64,000 nt of DNA from Waddlia chondrophila WSU 86-1044 (GTDB lineage: Bacteria > Chlamydiota > Chlamydiia > Chlamydiales > CAMCWV01): assembly GCA_945882915.1 (NCBI GenBank), contig CAMCWV010000007.1:1-64000 (forward strand), in the 5' to 3' direction. Under the pieces are notes generated by a model. It did no database searches. It was not told the DNA's origin and saw only the letters and a program-made list of their open reading frames with translations. The position numbers and the translations under genes were made by a program. Positions 1-7,832 of the stretch are shown piece after piece. The number at the start of each line of letters is the position of its first letter. Position 1 is the stretch's first letter.

Positions 1-72
1 CGTACAACTGGCATCGTTGGTCTCTGGTCAGATGATGGTAGCCTTTGGGCATATGCTTCTCCTAGAATGTTC

Positions 73-161
73 TTTTTGCTAAAAAACACCCTAGGGATCG
101 CAGCCATCTCTGACCACTTTATTTTTTAATCTTTTTGTCGCACTTCACTGTTGAATGGGCC
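73..161. repeat. Interspersed repeat Rep-E, copy 1
   Basis: The reverse complement of this stretch matches 16369-16462 over about 90 bases with scattered mismatches. Shared blocks include CCCATTCAACAGTGAAGTGC and AAAGTGGTCAGAGA. It lies upstream of the outer-membrane protein gene and contains no credible reading frame. The rest of 1-365 holds this repeat, a degenerate Pal-A core and the leader of the next gene. Confidence 0.75.
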
Positions 162-177
162 CAATCATAAGCAGGTC

Positions 178-236
178 AATATTAGAAATACAGGTCTGCT
201 TGCGATCGTTGAATTGCGCGGCTTTCGCTTTGTCTT
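178..236. repeat. Degenerate core of a Pal-A palindromic element
   Basis: The string TATTAGAAATACA followed by CTTGCGATCGTTGAA and GCGCGGCTTTCGC resembles the central part of the full Pal-A element at 26237-26402, where TATTAGAAATACA forms the loop between two GCACTTGCGATCGTTCAGC-type arms. The terminal ATATACTCC sequences are missing, so this is an eroded fragment. Confidence 0.55.
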
Positions 237-365
237 AGCCTATCATTTAAGATTTAAGCGACTATAACTCTAAAGTTTTCTGGAAAATTTCTTGAAAAAA
301 ATGAGAAGTCCCGATAACGTTCGAACTACATTTATTCTTCAAACACTCTCACAAAAGGTGAACAC

Positions 366-1175
366 ATGAAAAAACTATTTGCGGCCTGCTTGTTAGCAGG
401 ATTTGCATTTCTAACTGGTGCAAATGCCCAAGCAGCTGCAGCACCAGCAGAAAAGCAATCAGCGGCTTATACCCGTAATGCAAACCGCGTTTACGTAGGA
501 CCTAAGTACTACCACGCAAAATACACCCTTGATTTACCTAGCGGAAAGAGCAGTATCCTCAGAGGAAATGGTTGGAACGCAGCTCTTGGATACGATCACA
601 CAGCTAAAAACGATTGGTACCTAGGTGCTGACGTTGGTTACGACGATGTTAAATTCAAAAAAGGTCACGTAGTTAGTAGCGTTACAAAGAACCCTGCTAA
701 AGGTTGGAACGGCGAACTTCGCGGCGGTTACAGCTTAGGATTCTTCTCTAACGGAACAGTTACTCCATTCGTTTCTTTTGGCTACAACACACTAGAAGTG
801 AAGCCAACTACAACTGCAGCTAAAATGCGTTGGACAAAAGAAACTTTCGGCGTTGGAGCTCGCTTAAACTACGCTGTTACTGATTACGTTGATGTCGGTC
901 TAGGCGTTCAAGCTAAATATCTGGCTTACGGTCGTCTACACACAGCAGGCTTCCCATCTGCAGACATTGCTAACGGAAAGTTCCGTATGGTTCACCACTG
1001 GAACTACGCTTTTAACGTTCCTGTTCGCTTCTATATGACAGAAGATTGGGATGTTACTCTTGACCTATCTTACTCCGATGCGTTCAACGAAGACAAGATG
1101 ACAACTGGAACAAAAAGACTTCGCGAGAAGCTTGTTACAACAGGTGCAGCTCTGCAGTTAGGCTACAGCTTCTAA
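366..1175 (+). CDS. Outer-membrane beta-barrel protein (porin-like)
   Basis: This 269-residue protein is probably an outer-membrane barrel. Residues 1-22 form a classic Sec signal peptide (MKKLFAACLLAGFAFLTGANA, cleavage near AQA). The mature part alternates aromatic and polar residues as in beta strands, contains repeated W/Y-rich strand-like segments such as NGWNAALGYDH and WNGELRGGYSLGFF, and ends in Phe (LGYSF), the usual C-terminal signal for BAM-mediated insertion. The length fits an 8-stranded OmpW/OmpA-type barrel. AAGGTG lies just upstream of the ATG, and a strong terminator follows, so it is probably monocistronic. Chlamydia-like organisms carry expanded families of such barrels, and surface exposure is inferred. 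The exact family could not be fixed by eye. Confidence 0.85.
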   Translation: MKKLFAACLLAGFAFLTGANAQAAAAPAEKQSAAYTRNANRVYVGPKYYHAKYTLDLPSGKSSILRGNGWNAALGYDHTAKNDWYLGADVGYDDVKFKKGHVVSSVTKNPAKGWNGELRGGYSLGFFSNGTVTPFVSFGYNTLEVKPTTTAAKMRWTKETFGVGARLNYAVTDYVDVGLGVQAKYLAYGRLHTAGFPSADIANGKFRMVHHWNYAFNVPVRFYMTEDWDVTLDLSYSDAFNEDKMTTGTKRLREKLVTTGAALQLGYSF

Positions 1176-1215
1176 TTGAAGCTTAGCGCCTAGCTTAGGT
1201 GCTCTTTGAAATGAC

Positions 1216-1251
1216 AATGGCGGAGTCCCCACGGACTTCGCCATTTTTTTT
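1216..1251 (+). terminator. Rho-independent terminator of the barrel gene
   Basis: AATGGCGGAGTCC and GGACTTCGCCATT form a 13-bp stem with one G-T type mismatch around a CCAC loop. A run of seven to eight T follows. It begins 40 bases after the stop of the outer-membrane protein gene. Confidence 0.93.
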
Positions 1252-1257
1252 GAACAC

Positions 1258-1345
1258 AAATCGACTATAAGACCCAGACCATAGGCGGCTTCCTATTTAC
1301 GTATCTTTTGCTTGACAGAGTTGAACCCAGATTGAGCAGTTTGCA
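1258..1345. repeat. Degenerate Ins-B fragment and short Rep-G end
   Basis: GACCCAGACCATAGGCGGC and TATCTTTTGCTTGAC resemble parts of the Ins-B copies at 23321-23472 and 32306-32415. TTGAACCCAGATTGAGCA then repeats the end of Rep-G at 1463-1550 and 46365-46448. No gene is visible here. Confidence 0.55.
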
Positions 1346-1462
1346 GAAATAAAATTCTGATTTATAGTGATCCTCCATGAATTCTGCAACAGGGAGCGTC
1401 AGAATGGGCATGCATGCACAAGTAGAGCGGTTAGATCATTTAGGCGTCATTGCTGCTGTGAA

Positions 1463-1550
1463 AAAAAATCTATCGCCTAGATCTTGAACCTGCTCCAACC
1501 TATTGACAGCATAGTCTTAACGCGAATTGCTCAATCTAGGTTGAACCCAG
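1463..1550. repeat. Interspersed repeat Rep-G, copy 1
   Basis: This 88-base stretch matches the reverse complement of 46365-46448 with only a few differences. Shared blocks are AAATCTATCGCCTAGATCTT, CAGCATAGTCT and CGCGAATTGCTCAATCT. The copies are about 45 kb apart and inverted relative to each other. Confidence 0.85.
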
Positions 1551-1599
1551 CGATGCTTAAGAATCTGCGCGTAAGCGTAGATTCTTAAATTATAATAGA

Positions 1600-1975
1600 G
1601 GAGGGGATTGCAAAACTAGAAGTAATTGCAGCCTTACAGGCTGCGTAGGCTATATTCGCTTATACCCAGGGCGGTGCCCCGGGCTGTGTGCAATTACAGA
1701 CCTACGGCCTGTTTTTTTAGCAAAAGCTTTGGGTGGTTGTGGTTGAGAAATTCAGCCCAAAGGGCTGAGATTTTATGCAAGAGGCTTCCTGCGTTTTAAA
1801 TCGTGTCCCACAGGGATACTTGGACTTAGCCAGGCGGTGGAATGCGAGGGCGTTAGCCCGAAGACATGCAACCCCTGGTCAATTACATACTCCTCGTAGC
1901 TGGAAACTGCGTCTAGAGGCTTTACTCTTTTGGGGAAGTGACTTATAGTGCTCCTGTTTTTCCTTTTGAAGGCCA
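1600..1975. other. Intergenic stretch with several short hairpins, no credible gene
   Basis: The region holds small palindromes: GCAGCCTTACAGGCTGC, CCCAGGGCGGTGCCCCGGG, CCTACGGCC, CAGCCCAAAGGGCTG and GGGCGTTAGCCC. GC-rich hairpin clusters of this kind occur in degenerate intergenic repeats. The one reading frame crossing it on the minus strand (1773-1976) overlaps these hairpins and has no recognisable protein features, so I do not call it a gene. Confidence 0.5.
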
Positions 1976-3298
1976 ATGCTTATGACCACTGACACCAAAA
2001 ACGTAGAAAGCGACATCCAAGCTCCCAAAGGAGTTTATGACATTTTGCCACAGGATCCCAAACCTCAGGACTCTTGGCACAATATCGACCGCTGGCACTA
2101 CGTCGAAAGCGTTATCCGCTCAACAGCAGAACACTACGGCTTCCGCGAAATTCGAACTCCTATCTTCGAAAACACCTCTCTATTTACTCGCGGCGTAGGG
2201 GAAAGCTCTGATATCGTTACAAAAGAAATGTACACCTTTGATGACAAGGGGGGCAGGTCCATTACCTTGCGCCCAGAAGGAACAGCTCCTGTTGCCAGAG
2301 CCTTTATCGAAAATAAACTCTACGCTCAAGGCCCCCTCCATAAGTTCTATTACATTGGCCCGATGTTCCGGTACGAGCGCCCCCAAGCAGGCAGATTCCG
2401 CCAACACTATCAGTTTGGTGCAGAAGCCATAGGGAACTCTACTCCCGAGCAAGACGTCGAAATGATTGATATGGTTTATACGCTCTACATCCGTTTAGGA
2501 TTAAGTGGCTTACGCTTTAACCTCAACTCTGTAGGCGATCCTGAAAGCCGCAAAAACTTCCGCGAAGCACTGCAAAACCATCTAAAGCCCAATCTAGAAA
2601 AGCTTTCTCCCGATAGCCAAAGGCGCTTTCACATCAACCCTTTACGCATTTTAGACTCTAAATCTCCTGAAGATCAGGCCATTGTCGCTAAGGCACCTTC
2701 AATTCTCGACCACCTGACTGAAGAGTCTCGCGTTCACTTCGACAAGGTATGTCGCCTGCTTACTCACCTCGAAATCCCCTACGAGATCAACTCCAAACTG
2801 GTGCGAGGACTCGATTACTACAACAAAACAGTCTTCGAGATCGTAGCGGTTGAGCTTGGCGCGCAAAACAGCATTGGCGGCGGCGGCCGTTATGATGGCC
2901 TTATTGAGACTTTAGGCGGCCCAGACCTCCCATCAGTTGGATTTGCTACCGGCATGGAAAGAATCATCTTAACAATGATTGGCCAAAACGCCCCCTTCCC
3001 TGAGCGGCCTAAACCGCTGCTCTTTATTGTCCCCTTAGGCGAAGCTTCTAAAGAGCGTTGCTTCCACTTGCTAAGGCAGCTGCGGCAGATGAATTTAGCT
3101 GTTGAAATGGATTTTAGCGGCAAAAAACTCAACAACGTCATGAGTTATGCAAACCAAATTGGAGCTCGCTTTGCTGTGGTCATCGGAGACGAAGAGCTTG
3201 TCTCTCAGGCTGTTAAAATTAAAAACATGACAACAGGTACGTCACGTCAAGTTCCTATTGATAGCCTTGCCGATGTCCTATTACAAATTAAATCTTAA
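1976..3298 (+). CDS. hisS: Histidyl-tRNA synthetase
   Basis: The protein charges tRNA-His with histidine in the cytoplasm. It is a class II synthetase of about 440 residues, the normal length. The N-terminal KGVYDILP segment is motif 1 region; PEGTAPVARAF is motif 2; FRYERPQAGRFRQ is the ATP/histidine loop; LVRGLDYY is the histidine-specific HisA motif; GGGGRYDGL follows; and GFATGMERI is motif 3. The C-terminal third is the anticodon-binding alpha/beta domain. The first ATG (1976) is only 3 bases after AAGG, while the ATG at 1982 is 9 bases after it, so the real start may be 1982. aspS follows after 21 bases, the same pair I recall as CT543-CT542 in Chlamydia. Confidence 0.97.
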   Translation: MLMTTDTKNVESDIQAPKGVYDILPQDPKPQDSWHNIDRWHYVESVIRSTAEHYGFREIRTPIFENTSLFTRGVGESSDIVTKEMYTFDDKGGRSITLRPEGTAPVARAFIENKLYAQGPLHKFYYIGPMFRYERPQAGRFRQHYQFGAEAIGNSTPEQDVEMIDMVYTLYIRLGLSGLRFNLNSVGDPESRKNFREALQNHLKPNLEKLSPDSQRRFHINPLRILDSKSPEDQAIVAKAPSILDHLTEESRVHFDKVCRLLTHLEIPYEINSKLVRGLDYYNKTVFEIVAVELGAQNSIGGGGRYDGLIETLGGPDLPSVGFATGMERIILTMIGQNAPFPERPKPLLFIVPLGEASKERCFHLLRQLRQMNLAVEMDFSGKKLNNVMSYANQIGARFAVVIGDEELVSQAVKIKNMTTGTSRQVPIDSLADVLLQIKS

Positions 3299-3319
3299 TA
3301 TTATAACTGTAAAAATCAC

Positions 3320-5089
3320 ATGTTTGACTATCGCAGAACCCACACAGGTGGCGTCCTCAATAAGGGCCACATCGGAACACAAGTTACTCTATCAGGTTGG
3401 GTTCATCGCCGCCGTGATCACGGCGAGCTTATCTTTATTGACCTTCGCGACCGTTACGGCCTTACACAGCTTGTTTTCGACCCTGAAACAAGCCCAGAAG
3501 CTCACGATACAGCAAGCTCCTTGCGCGCTGAATGGGTAATCTCTGTAAAAGGCAAAGTCATTGCAAGAACAGACGGGATGGCAAATCCTAAGCTTGCTAC
3601 CGGTGAAATTGAAATTGAAGTAAAAGAGCTTGCTATTCTTTCAAAAGCGCTCACTCCTCCTTTTTCAGTCTGCGATGAAAACATCGACGTCAAAGAAGAG
3701 CGACGCCTTAAGTATCGCTACCTCGATATGCGCCGCGGTGACATCCAAAAGAAACTTATCATGCGCCACCAAGTATGCATGGCTGTTCGCGAGTACATGG
3801 ATAAGCAAAAGTTCATCGAGGTCACCACGCCTATTCTCGCAAAATCAACTCCTGAAGGGGCACGTGACTATCTCGTCCCTTCAAGAACATGTCCAGGAAC
3901 GTTTTTCGCTCTGCCACAGTCCCCTCAAATCTTTAAGCAGCTGCTTATGATTGGTGGCATGGACCGCTATTTTCAAATTGCTACATGCTTTCGCGATGAA
4001 GATCTACGCGCAAACAGACAGCCTGAATTTGCCCAAATTGACGTGGAAATGAGCTTTGAAGTTCCAGAAACACTCTTTGGTGTTATTGAAGGGCTTCTTG
4101 CGAGCGTATTTAAAAAAGCCATCGACATTACTATCCCACACAAATTCACACGCATTCCCCATGCTGAGTGTTTAGAGCGCTTTGGAACAGACAAGCCTGA
4201 CTGCCGCTTTGGAATGGAACTTATCCGTCTAGATGACATCGTTAAAGATTCCACCTTCTCTGTTTTCCTCGAACAGCTTAATTCAGGTGGCTGTGTGAAG
4301 GCGATTTGCGTAAAAGGCGGCGCCGACGTTCCCCGGTCAAAAATTGATGCCTACACCGCTTTTGTAAGCGCTTTTGGACTCAAAGGCCTTGCCTGGATGA
4401 AGCTTCAAGAAGAAGGACTAACCTCAAACATCGTTAAGTTCTTCTCGCCAGAAGTTCAGAAAGAACTGATCGCATGCACAAAAATGGAAAAAGGCGACCT
4501 TCTTCTTATTGCCGCAGAGCAGCCAGATAGGGTCAACCAATCATTAGACCACCTGCGCAGACGCGTTGCGGGTGAGCGTGGCCTCATCGATCCTAATAAA
4601 TATTCATTCCTCTGGGTCATCGACTTCCCCCTATTTAGCTGGAATTCAGACTCTCAGGAGCTAGAAAGTGAACACCATCCCTTCACCTCCCCTCTCCTAG
4701 AAGATATCCATTTAATGGATACAGAGCCTTTGAAGGTCAGATCCTCAAGTTACGACATTGTCCTTAACGGCTACGAACTTGCCTCTGGGTCGCAACGTAT
4801 TCACAACGGAGAACTTCAAGAGAAAATCTTTAAGACACTTAAACTCTCTGATGAAGATATCAACTCAAGATTTGGCTTCTTTATTGAGTCCCTTCAATAT
4901 GGAACGCCTCCTCACCTTGGTGTTGCTTTAGGACTTGACCGTCTAGTGATGATCCTCACCCAGACAGACAACATCCGTGATGTTATCGCCTTTCCAAAGA
5001 CACAAAAAGCATGCGATCTCATGATGGACGCTCCTTCAACCGTGGAAATAAAACAGCTAAAAGATCTCAAAATTTTTGTGGAAAAATAA
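3320..5089 (+). CDS. aspS: Aspartyl-tRNA synthetase (bacterial type)
   Basis: This 589-residue class IIb synthetase charges tRNA-Asp. Residues 1-105 are the OB-fold anticodon domain (GWVHRRRDHG). FIEVTTPILAKSTPEGARD is motif 1 and beyond; FRDEDLRANRQPEF is motif 2; a bacterial GAD insertion domain lies around residues 290-415; and GVALGLDRLVMIL is motif 3. The gene sits 21 bases after hisS and is probably cotranscribed. In Chlamydia the enzyme is non-discriminating and also mischarges tRNA-Asn for GatCAB. Whether that holds here cannot be decided from sequence alone. Confidence 0.97.
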   Translation: MFDYRRTHTGGVLNKGHIGTQVTLSGWVHRRRDHGELIFIDLRDRYGLTQLVFDPETSPEAHDTASSLRAEWVISVKGKVIARTDGMANPKLATGEIEIEVKELAILSKALTPPFSVCDENIDVKEERRLKYRYLDMRRGDIQKKLIMRHQVCMAVREYMDKQKFIEVTTPILAKSTPEGARDYLVPSRTCPGTFFALPQSPQIFKQLLMIGGMDRYFQIATCFRDEDLRANRQPEFAQIDVEMSFEVPETLFGVIEGLLASVFKKAIDITIPHKFTRIPHAECLERFGTDKPDCRFGMELIRLDDIVKDSTFSVFLEQLNSGGCVKAICVKGGADVPRSKIDAYTAFVSAFGLKGLAWMKLQEEGLTSNIVKFFSPEVQKELIACTKMEKGDLLLIAAEQPDRVNQSLDHLRRRVAGERGLIDPNKYSFLWVIDFPLFSWNSDSQELESEHHPFTSPLLEDIHLMDTEPLKVRSSSYDIVLNGYELASGSQRIHNGELQEKIFKTLKLSDEDINSRFGFFIESLQYGTPPHLGVALGLDRLVMILTQTDNIRDVIAFPKTQKACDLMMDAPSTVEIKQLKDLKIFVEK

Positions 5090-5112
5090 GACAAATAACC
5101 CAGGAGAGGGCC

Positions 5113-5280
5113 TTGCCTACAGTCGTGTCGTTTGATATTGCAACTGAAAAGGTTGCACGCATTAAGCAAACGTGGATGCAAAAAAAGACATCCTTCCAAA
5201 GAATTTTTAAAACTTTTATTCACTTTCATGCCTTGGAAGCCTACGCAGAGCAGTGGATCTCTCCTGCTGGACATTTCTAA
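5113..5280 (+). CDS. Possible small protein after aspS, TTG start
   Basis: An AGGAGAGG sequence at 5102-5109 is the strongest Shine-Dalgarno motif in this neighbourhood. It precedes a TTG codon at 5113 that opens a 55-codon frame ending at 5280. The predicted peptide is basic and rich in Phe, His and Gln (FDIATEKVARIKQTWMQKK then FKTFIHFHALEAYAEQW), with amphipathic helical character and no signal peptide. It begins 23 bases after the aspS stop. I do not recognise a family. It could instead be an untranslated leader or a remnant. The support is the ribosome-binding site and the open frame only. Confidence 0.35.
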   Translation: MPTVVSFDIATEKVARIKQTWMQKKTSFQRIFKTFIHFHALEAYAEQWISPAGHF

Positions 5281-5376
5281 ATTAAATGCTAAGAGATTAG
5301 TAAATTCACTTGGCGATAAATCCGTAAGCTTTTAAATTCAATTCGTTATTATCCTACTATCAAGGAGTCTCTTTTT

Positions 5377-6354
5377 ATGTCATCTACACGTCGTCTCTTT
5401 TTAATGGCTGGAGTCGCGGCCGTTACTACGTTCCTTAACGTCCACGCAGATGAAGCCAAAGCACAAGCGACGGCCCAACCAGAAGCAAAGACGTCAGCAT
5501 CTGCCCAAGCGGCGACACCTCCTACTGCAACTCAGGCAGCATCGCCTACAGCTGCAACCCCACAGGCAACACCCGCTGCTGCTGAAGCCTCTTTTACACA
5601 AGCGGATGTCAACAAGATCTCTGAAGCTTTTGGCCACCTAATTGGCAAAAACCTCGACAATCCTGGCTTTAGATTTGACATGGAAAGCATCATTAAAGGG
5701 ATGCGCGATGCAGCCGTTGGGAAACCTTCGCCAATGTCTGAAGAAGAGTACGAAAAGTCTCTAACAATGATTCAAGAAGCGATTTTTAACGAAATGGCTC
5801 AGAAAAACCTCCAAGAGGCTAATTCTTTCTTTACTAAGAATGCTGAGGCAGTAGGTGTCATAGAAGTTGAGACAGGAAAACTTCAGTACAAAGTGCAGCA
5901 AGCAGGAACAGGGGCTGAAGTAAAGTCTCATGGCGCTCCAATTATTCATTACACAGGACGTTATGCTGACGGTACAGTATTTGGCAGCTCTTTAGACAAC
6001 GGCGAGCCTGTCACCTTGTCTTTAGACCACACCATTCCTGGCTTTAGCAAAGGGCTTGTTGGGATGAAAGAAGGTGAAAAGCGCACTCTGTACATCCACC
6101 CAGACCTTGGATACGGAACAGCTGGACACCTACCTCCTAACTCACTCCTCGTTTTCGAGGTAGAAATTATGAAAGTAGGTGAAGATTCTGCTGCACAAGT
6201 TCAGGCTCAAGCAACAACGCCTCAGAGCAGTGCTGCAGACAGTGAAAAAGAAAATGTTTCTGTCCACGCAAACTTTTCAGCTAATTCCTCCCAAGACACT
6301 GCAGCAGAAGAAAGCAAATCTCAAACAGCGAATTCTTCTAGCGCAGTTCGTTAG
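5377..6354 (+). CDS. mip: Mip-like FKBP-type peptidyl-prolyl isomerase
   Basis: This exported prolyl isomerase resembles chlamydial and Legionella Mip. Residues 1-25 are a signal peptide ending near NVHA. Residues 26-70 are an Ala/Thr/Pro/Gln-rich linker. Residues 72-155 resemble the FKBP N-terminal dimerisation helices (FGHLIGKNLDN and later helices). Residues 188-270 are the FKBP catalytic domain, with HYTGRYADGTVFGSS, PGFSKGLVGMKEGEKR and GYGTAGHLPPNSLLVFEVE. The last 55 residues are a low-complexity Ser/Gln/Ala tail. There is no lipobox Cys. AAGGAG precedes the ATG and a terminator follows. The position after aspS matches CT541 in Chlamydia. Folding of periplasmic or surface proteins is the likely role. 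Confidence 0.93.
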   Translation: MSSTRRLFLMAGVAAVTTFLNVHADEAKAQATAQPEAKTSASAQAATPPTATQAASPTAATPQATPAAAEASFTQADVNKISEAFGHLIGKNLDNPGFRFDMESIIKGMRDAAVGKPSPMSEEEYEKSLTMIQEAIFNEMAQKNLQEANSFFTKNAEAVGVIEVETGKLQYKVQQAGTGAEVKSHGAPIIHYTGRYADGTVFGSSLDNGEPVTLSLDHTIPGFSKGLVGMKEGEKRTLYIHPDLGYGTAGHLPPNSLLVFEVEIMKVGEDSAAQVQAQATTPQSSAADSEKENVSVHANFSANSSQDTAAEESKSQTANSSSAVR

Positions 6355-6380
6355 TAGACATTTTGTTTTTCAAGAAAGTA

Positions 6381-6418
6381 ATAACGGCAGCTCATCAAGT
6401 AGCTGCCGTTATTTTTAT
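6381..6418 (+). terminator. Rho-independent terminator of mip
   Basis: ATAACGGCAGCT and AGCTGCCGTTAT form a perfect 12-bp stem around CATCAAGT, followed by TTTTT. It lies 27 bases after the mip stop. It also shows that trmL cannot start at the upstream codon 6363, since that frame would run through the hairpin. Confidence 0.92.
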
Positions 6419-6440
6419 ATTCGCTAAAGTCTCAAATGAT

Positions 6441-6896
6441 ATGCAGATCGTTTTATACCAACCACAGATCCCTCAAAATGCAGGCAACATCGTGAGAACC
6501 TGTGCTGTAACAGGAAGCTCATTAACCATGGTGAAGCCACTTGGATTTAGCACTCAAGACCGCTGGCTTAAAAGGGCAGGGCTTGACTACTGGGAAGGGG
6601 TCTCTGTTGAACTTATTGATGATCTTCAAGGGATGCTAAAGGCAACGGGTAGCAACTTCTACTTCTTCTCGAGCAAGAGCACTAAGCCCTACACAGAAAT
6701 AGCTTATGGGCGTGATGACCTGCTGATCTTCGGATCTGAAACCTCAGGGCTATCAGAGCGCTTCCTTGAACTATGGCCAGAAAGGTTCTATACTATTCCC
6801 ATGCTTCCCGAAAAACGGTGCCTGAACCTTTCTAATGCCGTTGCCGTCGTCACCTACGAAGCCTGGCGCCAGCAAGGCTTCGCCCTGCCTAGCTAA
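6441..6896 (+). CDS. trmL: tRNA (cytidine(34)-2'-O)-methyltransferase, SPOUT family
   Basis: This 151-residue SPOUT-fold enzyme probably methylates the wobble nucleotide of tRNA-Leu isoacceptors. The ATG at 6441 gives MQIVLYQPQIPQNAGNIVR, the standard TrmL N-terminus, and a normal length. The open frame extends upstream to 6363 but through the mip terminator, so I reject that start. LIFGSETSGLSERF (motif 2) and LNLSNAVAVVTYEA (motif 3) form the knotted S-adenosylmethionine site. In Chlamydia a spoU-type gene (CT540) occupies the same place after mip. Confidence 0.92.
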   Translation: MQIVLYQPQIPQNAGNIVRTCAVTGSSLTMVKPLGFSTQDRWLKRAGLDYWEGVSVELIDDLQGMLKATGSNFYFFSSKSTKPYTEIAYGRDDLLIFGSETSGLSERFLELWPERFYTIPMLPEKRCLNLSNAVAVVTYEAWRQQGFALPS

Positions 6897-7144
6897 TGCA
6901 AAATAGCGTCTTGCACATCCAAAACACACAATAAAGTCAATTAAAGCGCCATCCTAAAAGCAGCTCCCACTAAGAGTTTATTTTTTAACTCCTGAGAGAC
7001 AGGGCGATTTTATCAAGAAAGATTTGATGCTCACAGAGGGGTGTTTTGGCGGGGCAATCGCATAAAGAAATTTTTAAGCAGTCACGATATAGGGTCCATA
7101 TGGCTGCACGAATCTGCTCCAACTCCAGACGAATTTAATCGGAC
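6897..7144. other. Intergenic stretch with Rep-H copy 1 (7002-7050)
   Basis: Bases 7002-7050 match the reverse complement of 13093-13140; the shared blocks are TATCAAGAAAGATTTGA and GTGTTTTGGC. The rest shows no gene, and no strong terminator is visible after trmL. Confidence 0.65.
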
Positions 7145-7218
7145 ATATACTCCTCTTAGTTGAAAACGGGAATTTGGGCTAGCGCGAAAGTTCCCATTTT
7201 CAGCTACGAGGAGTATAT
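7145..7218. repeat. Pal-A palindromic element (short form) at the 3' end of rsmD
   Basis: The left end reads ATATACTCCTCTTAGTTGAA and the right end reads TTCAGCTACGAGGAGTATAT, so the 74-bp element is a near-palindrome with a short GCTAGCGCGAAAG-type centre. The rsmD frame runs into its right end, and the last five codons and stop of rsmD lie inside the element. The stem could also act as a terminator for rsmD. Confidence 0.9.
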
Positions 7219-7784
7219 TGCCTTAACCGAGCTGCCGCTAAGCGACGAGAACTTTTTAAGACCAAATGAACAAGCAAAGGCTCATCTTCTTCTGAGGCTG
7301 CCCCTTCAATGAACACCTCGCCCCCTTCTGCAAGCATCGAAGATGCGTCTAAGATCTCTAGGGCTCGCGTTAAAGCTAGAACATCCCTTCCTTCATGAAG
7401 ACATGTAACGCCATAAGGAAAGTCACAGTAGATAACATCAAAGCGCTTTGATTGCTTCTCAAGTTTAGGTAGCACCTCGAAGACACTTCCACTATAGATG
7501 CGAGATCTATCCGAGACCTTAAGAAGGGCAATATTGTCATGAATACATTGCAGCGCTTGCCGCTCGTTTTCAACAAACGTAGCGCTTGCAGCTCCCCTGC
7601 TAAGAGCCTCTAGCCCCATAGCACCAGAGCCTGCACAAAGATCTAGGAAATGAGCCCCTGCGATGTATCCCTGACAAATATTGAACAGAGACTGCCTTGC
7701 CTGGCTTGTTGTAGGACGTATCGCCCCCCCCTTGGGAGTTTGAATTTGTCTTCCACGAAATTCCCCGCTAATAATACGCATCAA
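7200..7784 (-). CDS. rsmD: 16S rRNA (guanine(966)-N2)-methyltransferase
   Basis: This 194-residue Rossmann-fold enzyme methylates G966 of 16S rRNA. MRIISGEFRGRQI at the start is typical of RsmD. DLCAGSGAMGLEALSRGA is the S-adenosylmethionine motif I. CDFPYG replaces the usual DPPY-type catalytic motif IV. The C-terminus is unusual: the final YTPRS and stop are encoded by the end of a Pal-A element, so the native tail has been replaced. Two start codons are adjacent (MMRII), and the second may be used. The gene is separated from the downstream gene only by the 74-bp palindrome and non-coding repeats. Confidence 0.92.
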   Translation of the reverse strand: MMRIISGEFRGRQIQTPKGGAIRPTTSQARQSLFNICQGYIAGAHFLDLCAGSGAMGLEALSRGAASATFVENERQALQCIHDNIALLKVSDRSRIYSGSVFEVLPKLEKQSKRFDVIYCDFPYGVTCLHEGRDVLALTRALEILDASSMLAEGGEVFIEGAASEEDEPLLVHLVLKSSRRLAAARLRQYTPRS

Positions 7785-7792
7785 ACCTCATT

Positions 7793-7830
7793 CTATACTC
7801 CTCTTAGCTGAAAACTGGAATTTGGACGGC
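7793..7830. repeat. Half Pal-A element between rsmD and the vWA gene
   Basis: TATACTCCTCTTAGCTGAAA followed by ACTGGAATTTGGACGGC is one arm of Pal-A. The other arm is absent. It ends two bases before the stop codon of the vWA-domain gene. Confidence 0.85.
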
Positions 7831-7832
7831 AC

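Noticed and set aside
1773-1976. 67-codon minus-strand frame upstream of hisS
   Set aside because: It overlaps a cluster of hairpins and the hisS leader, has no family features, and the sequence resembles intergenic repeat DNA.
5132-5335. 67-codon plus-strand frame after aspS
   Set aside because: It overlaps the better-supported TTG frame at 5113-5280, which has a strong ribosome-binding site; this frame has none.
6363-6440. N-terminal extension of trmL
   Set aside because: It runs through the mip terminator hairpin, and the standard TrmL N-terminus starts at 6441.
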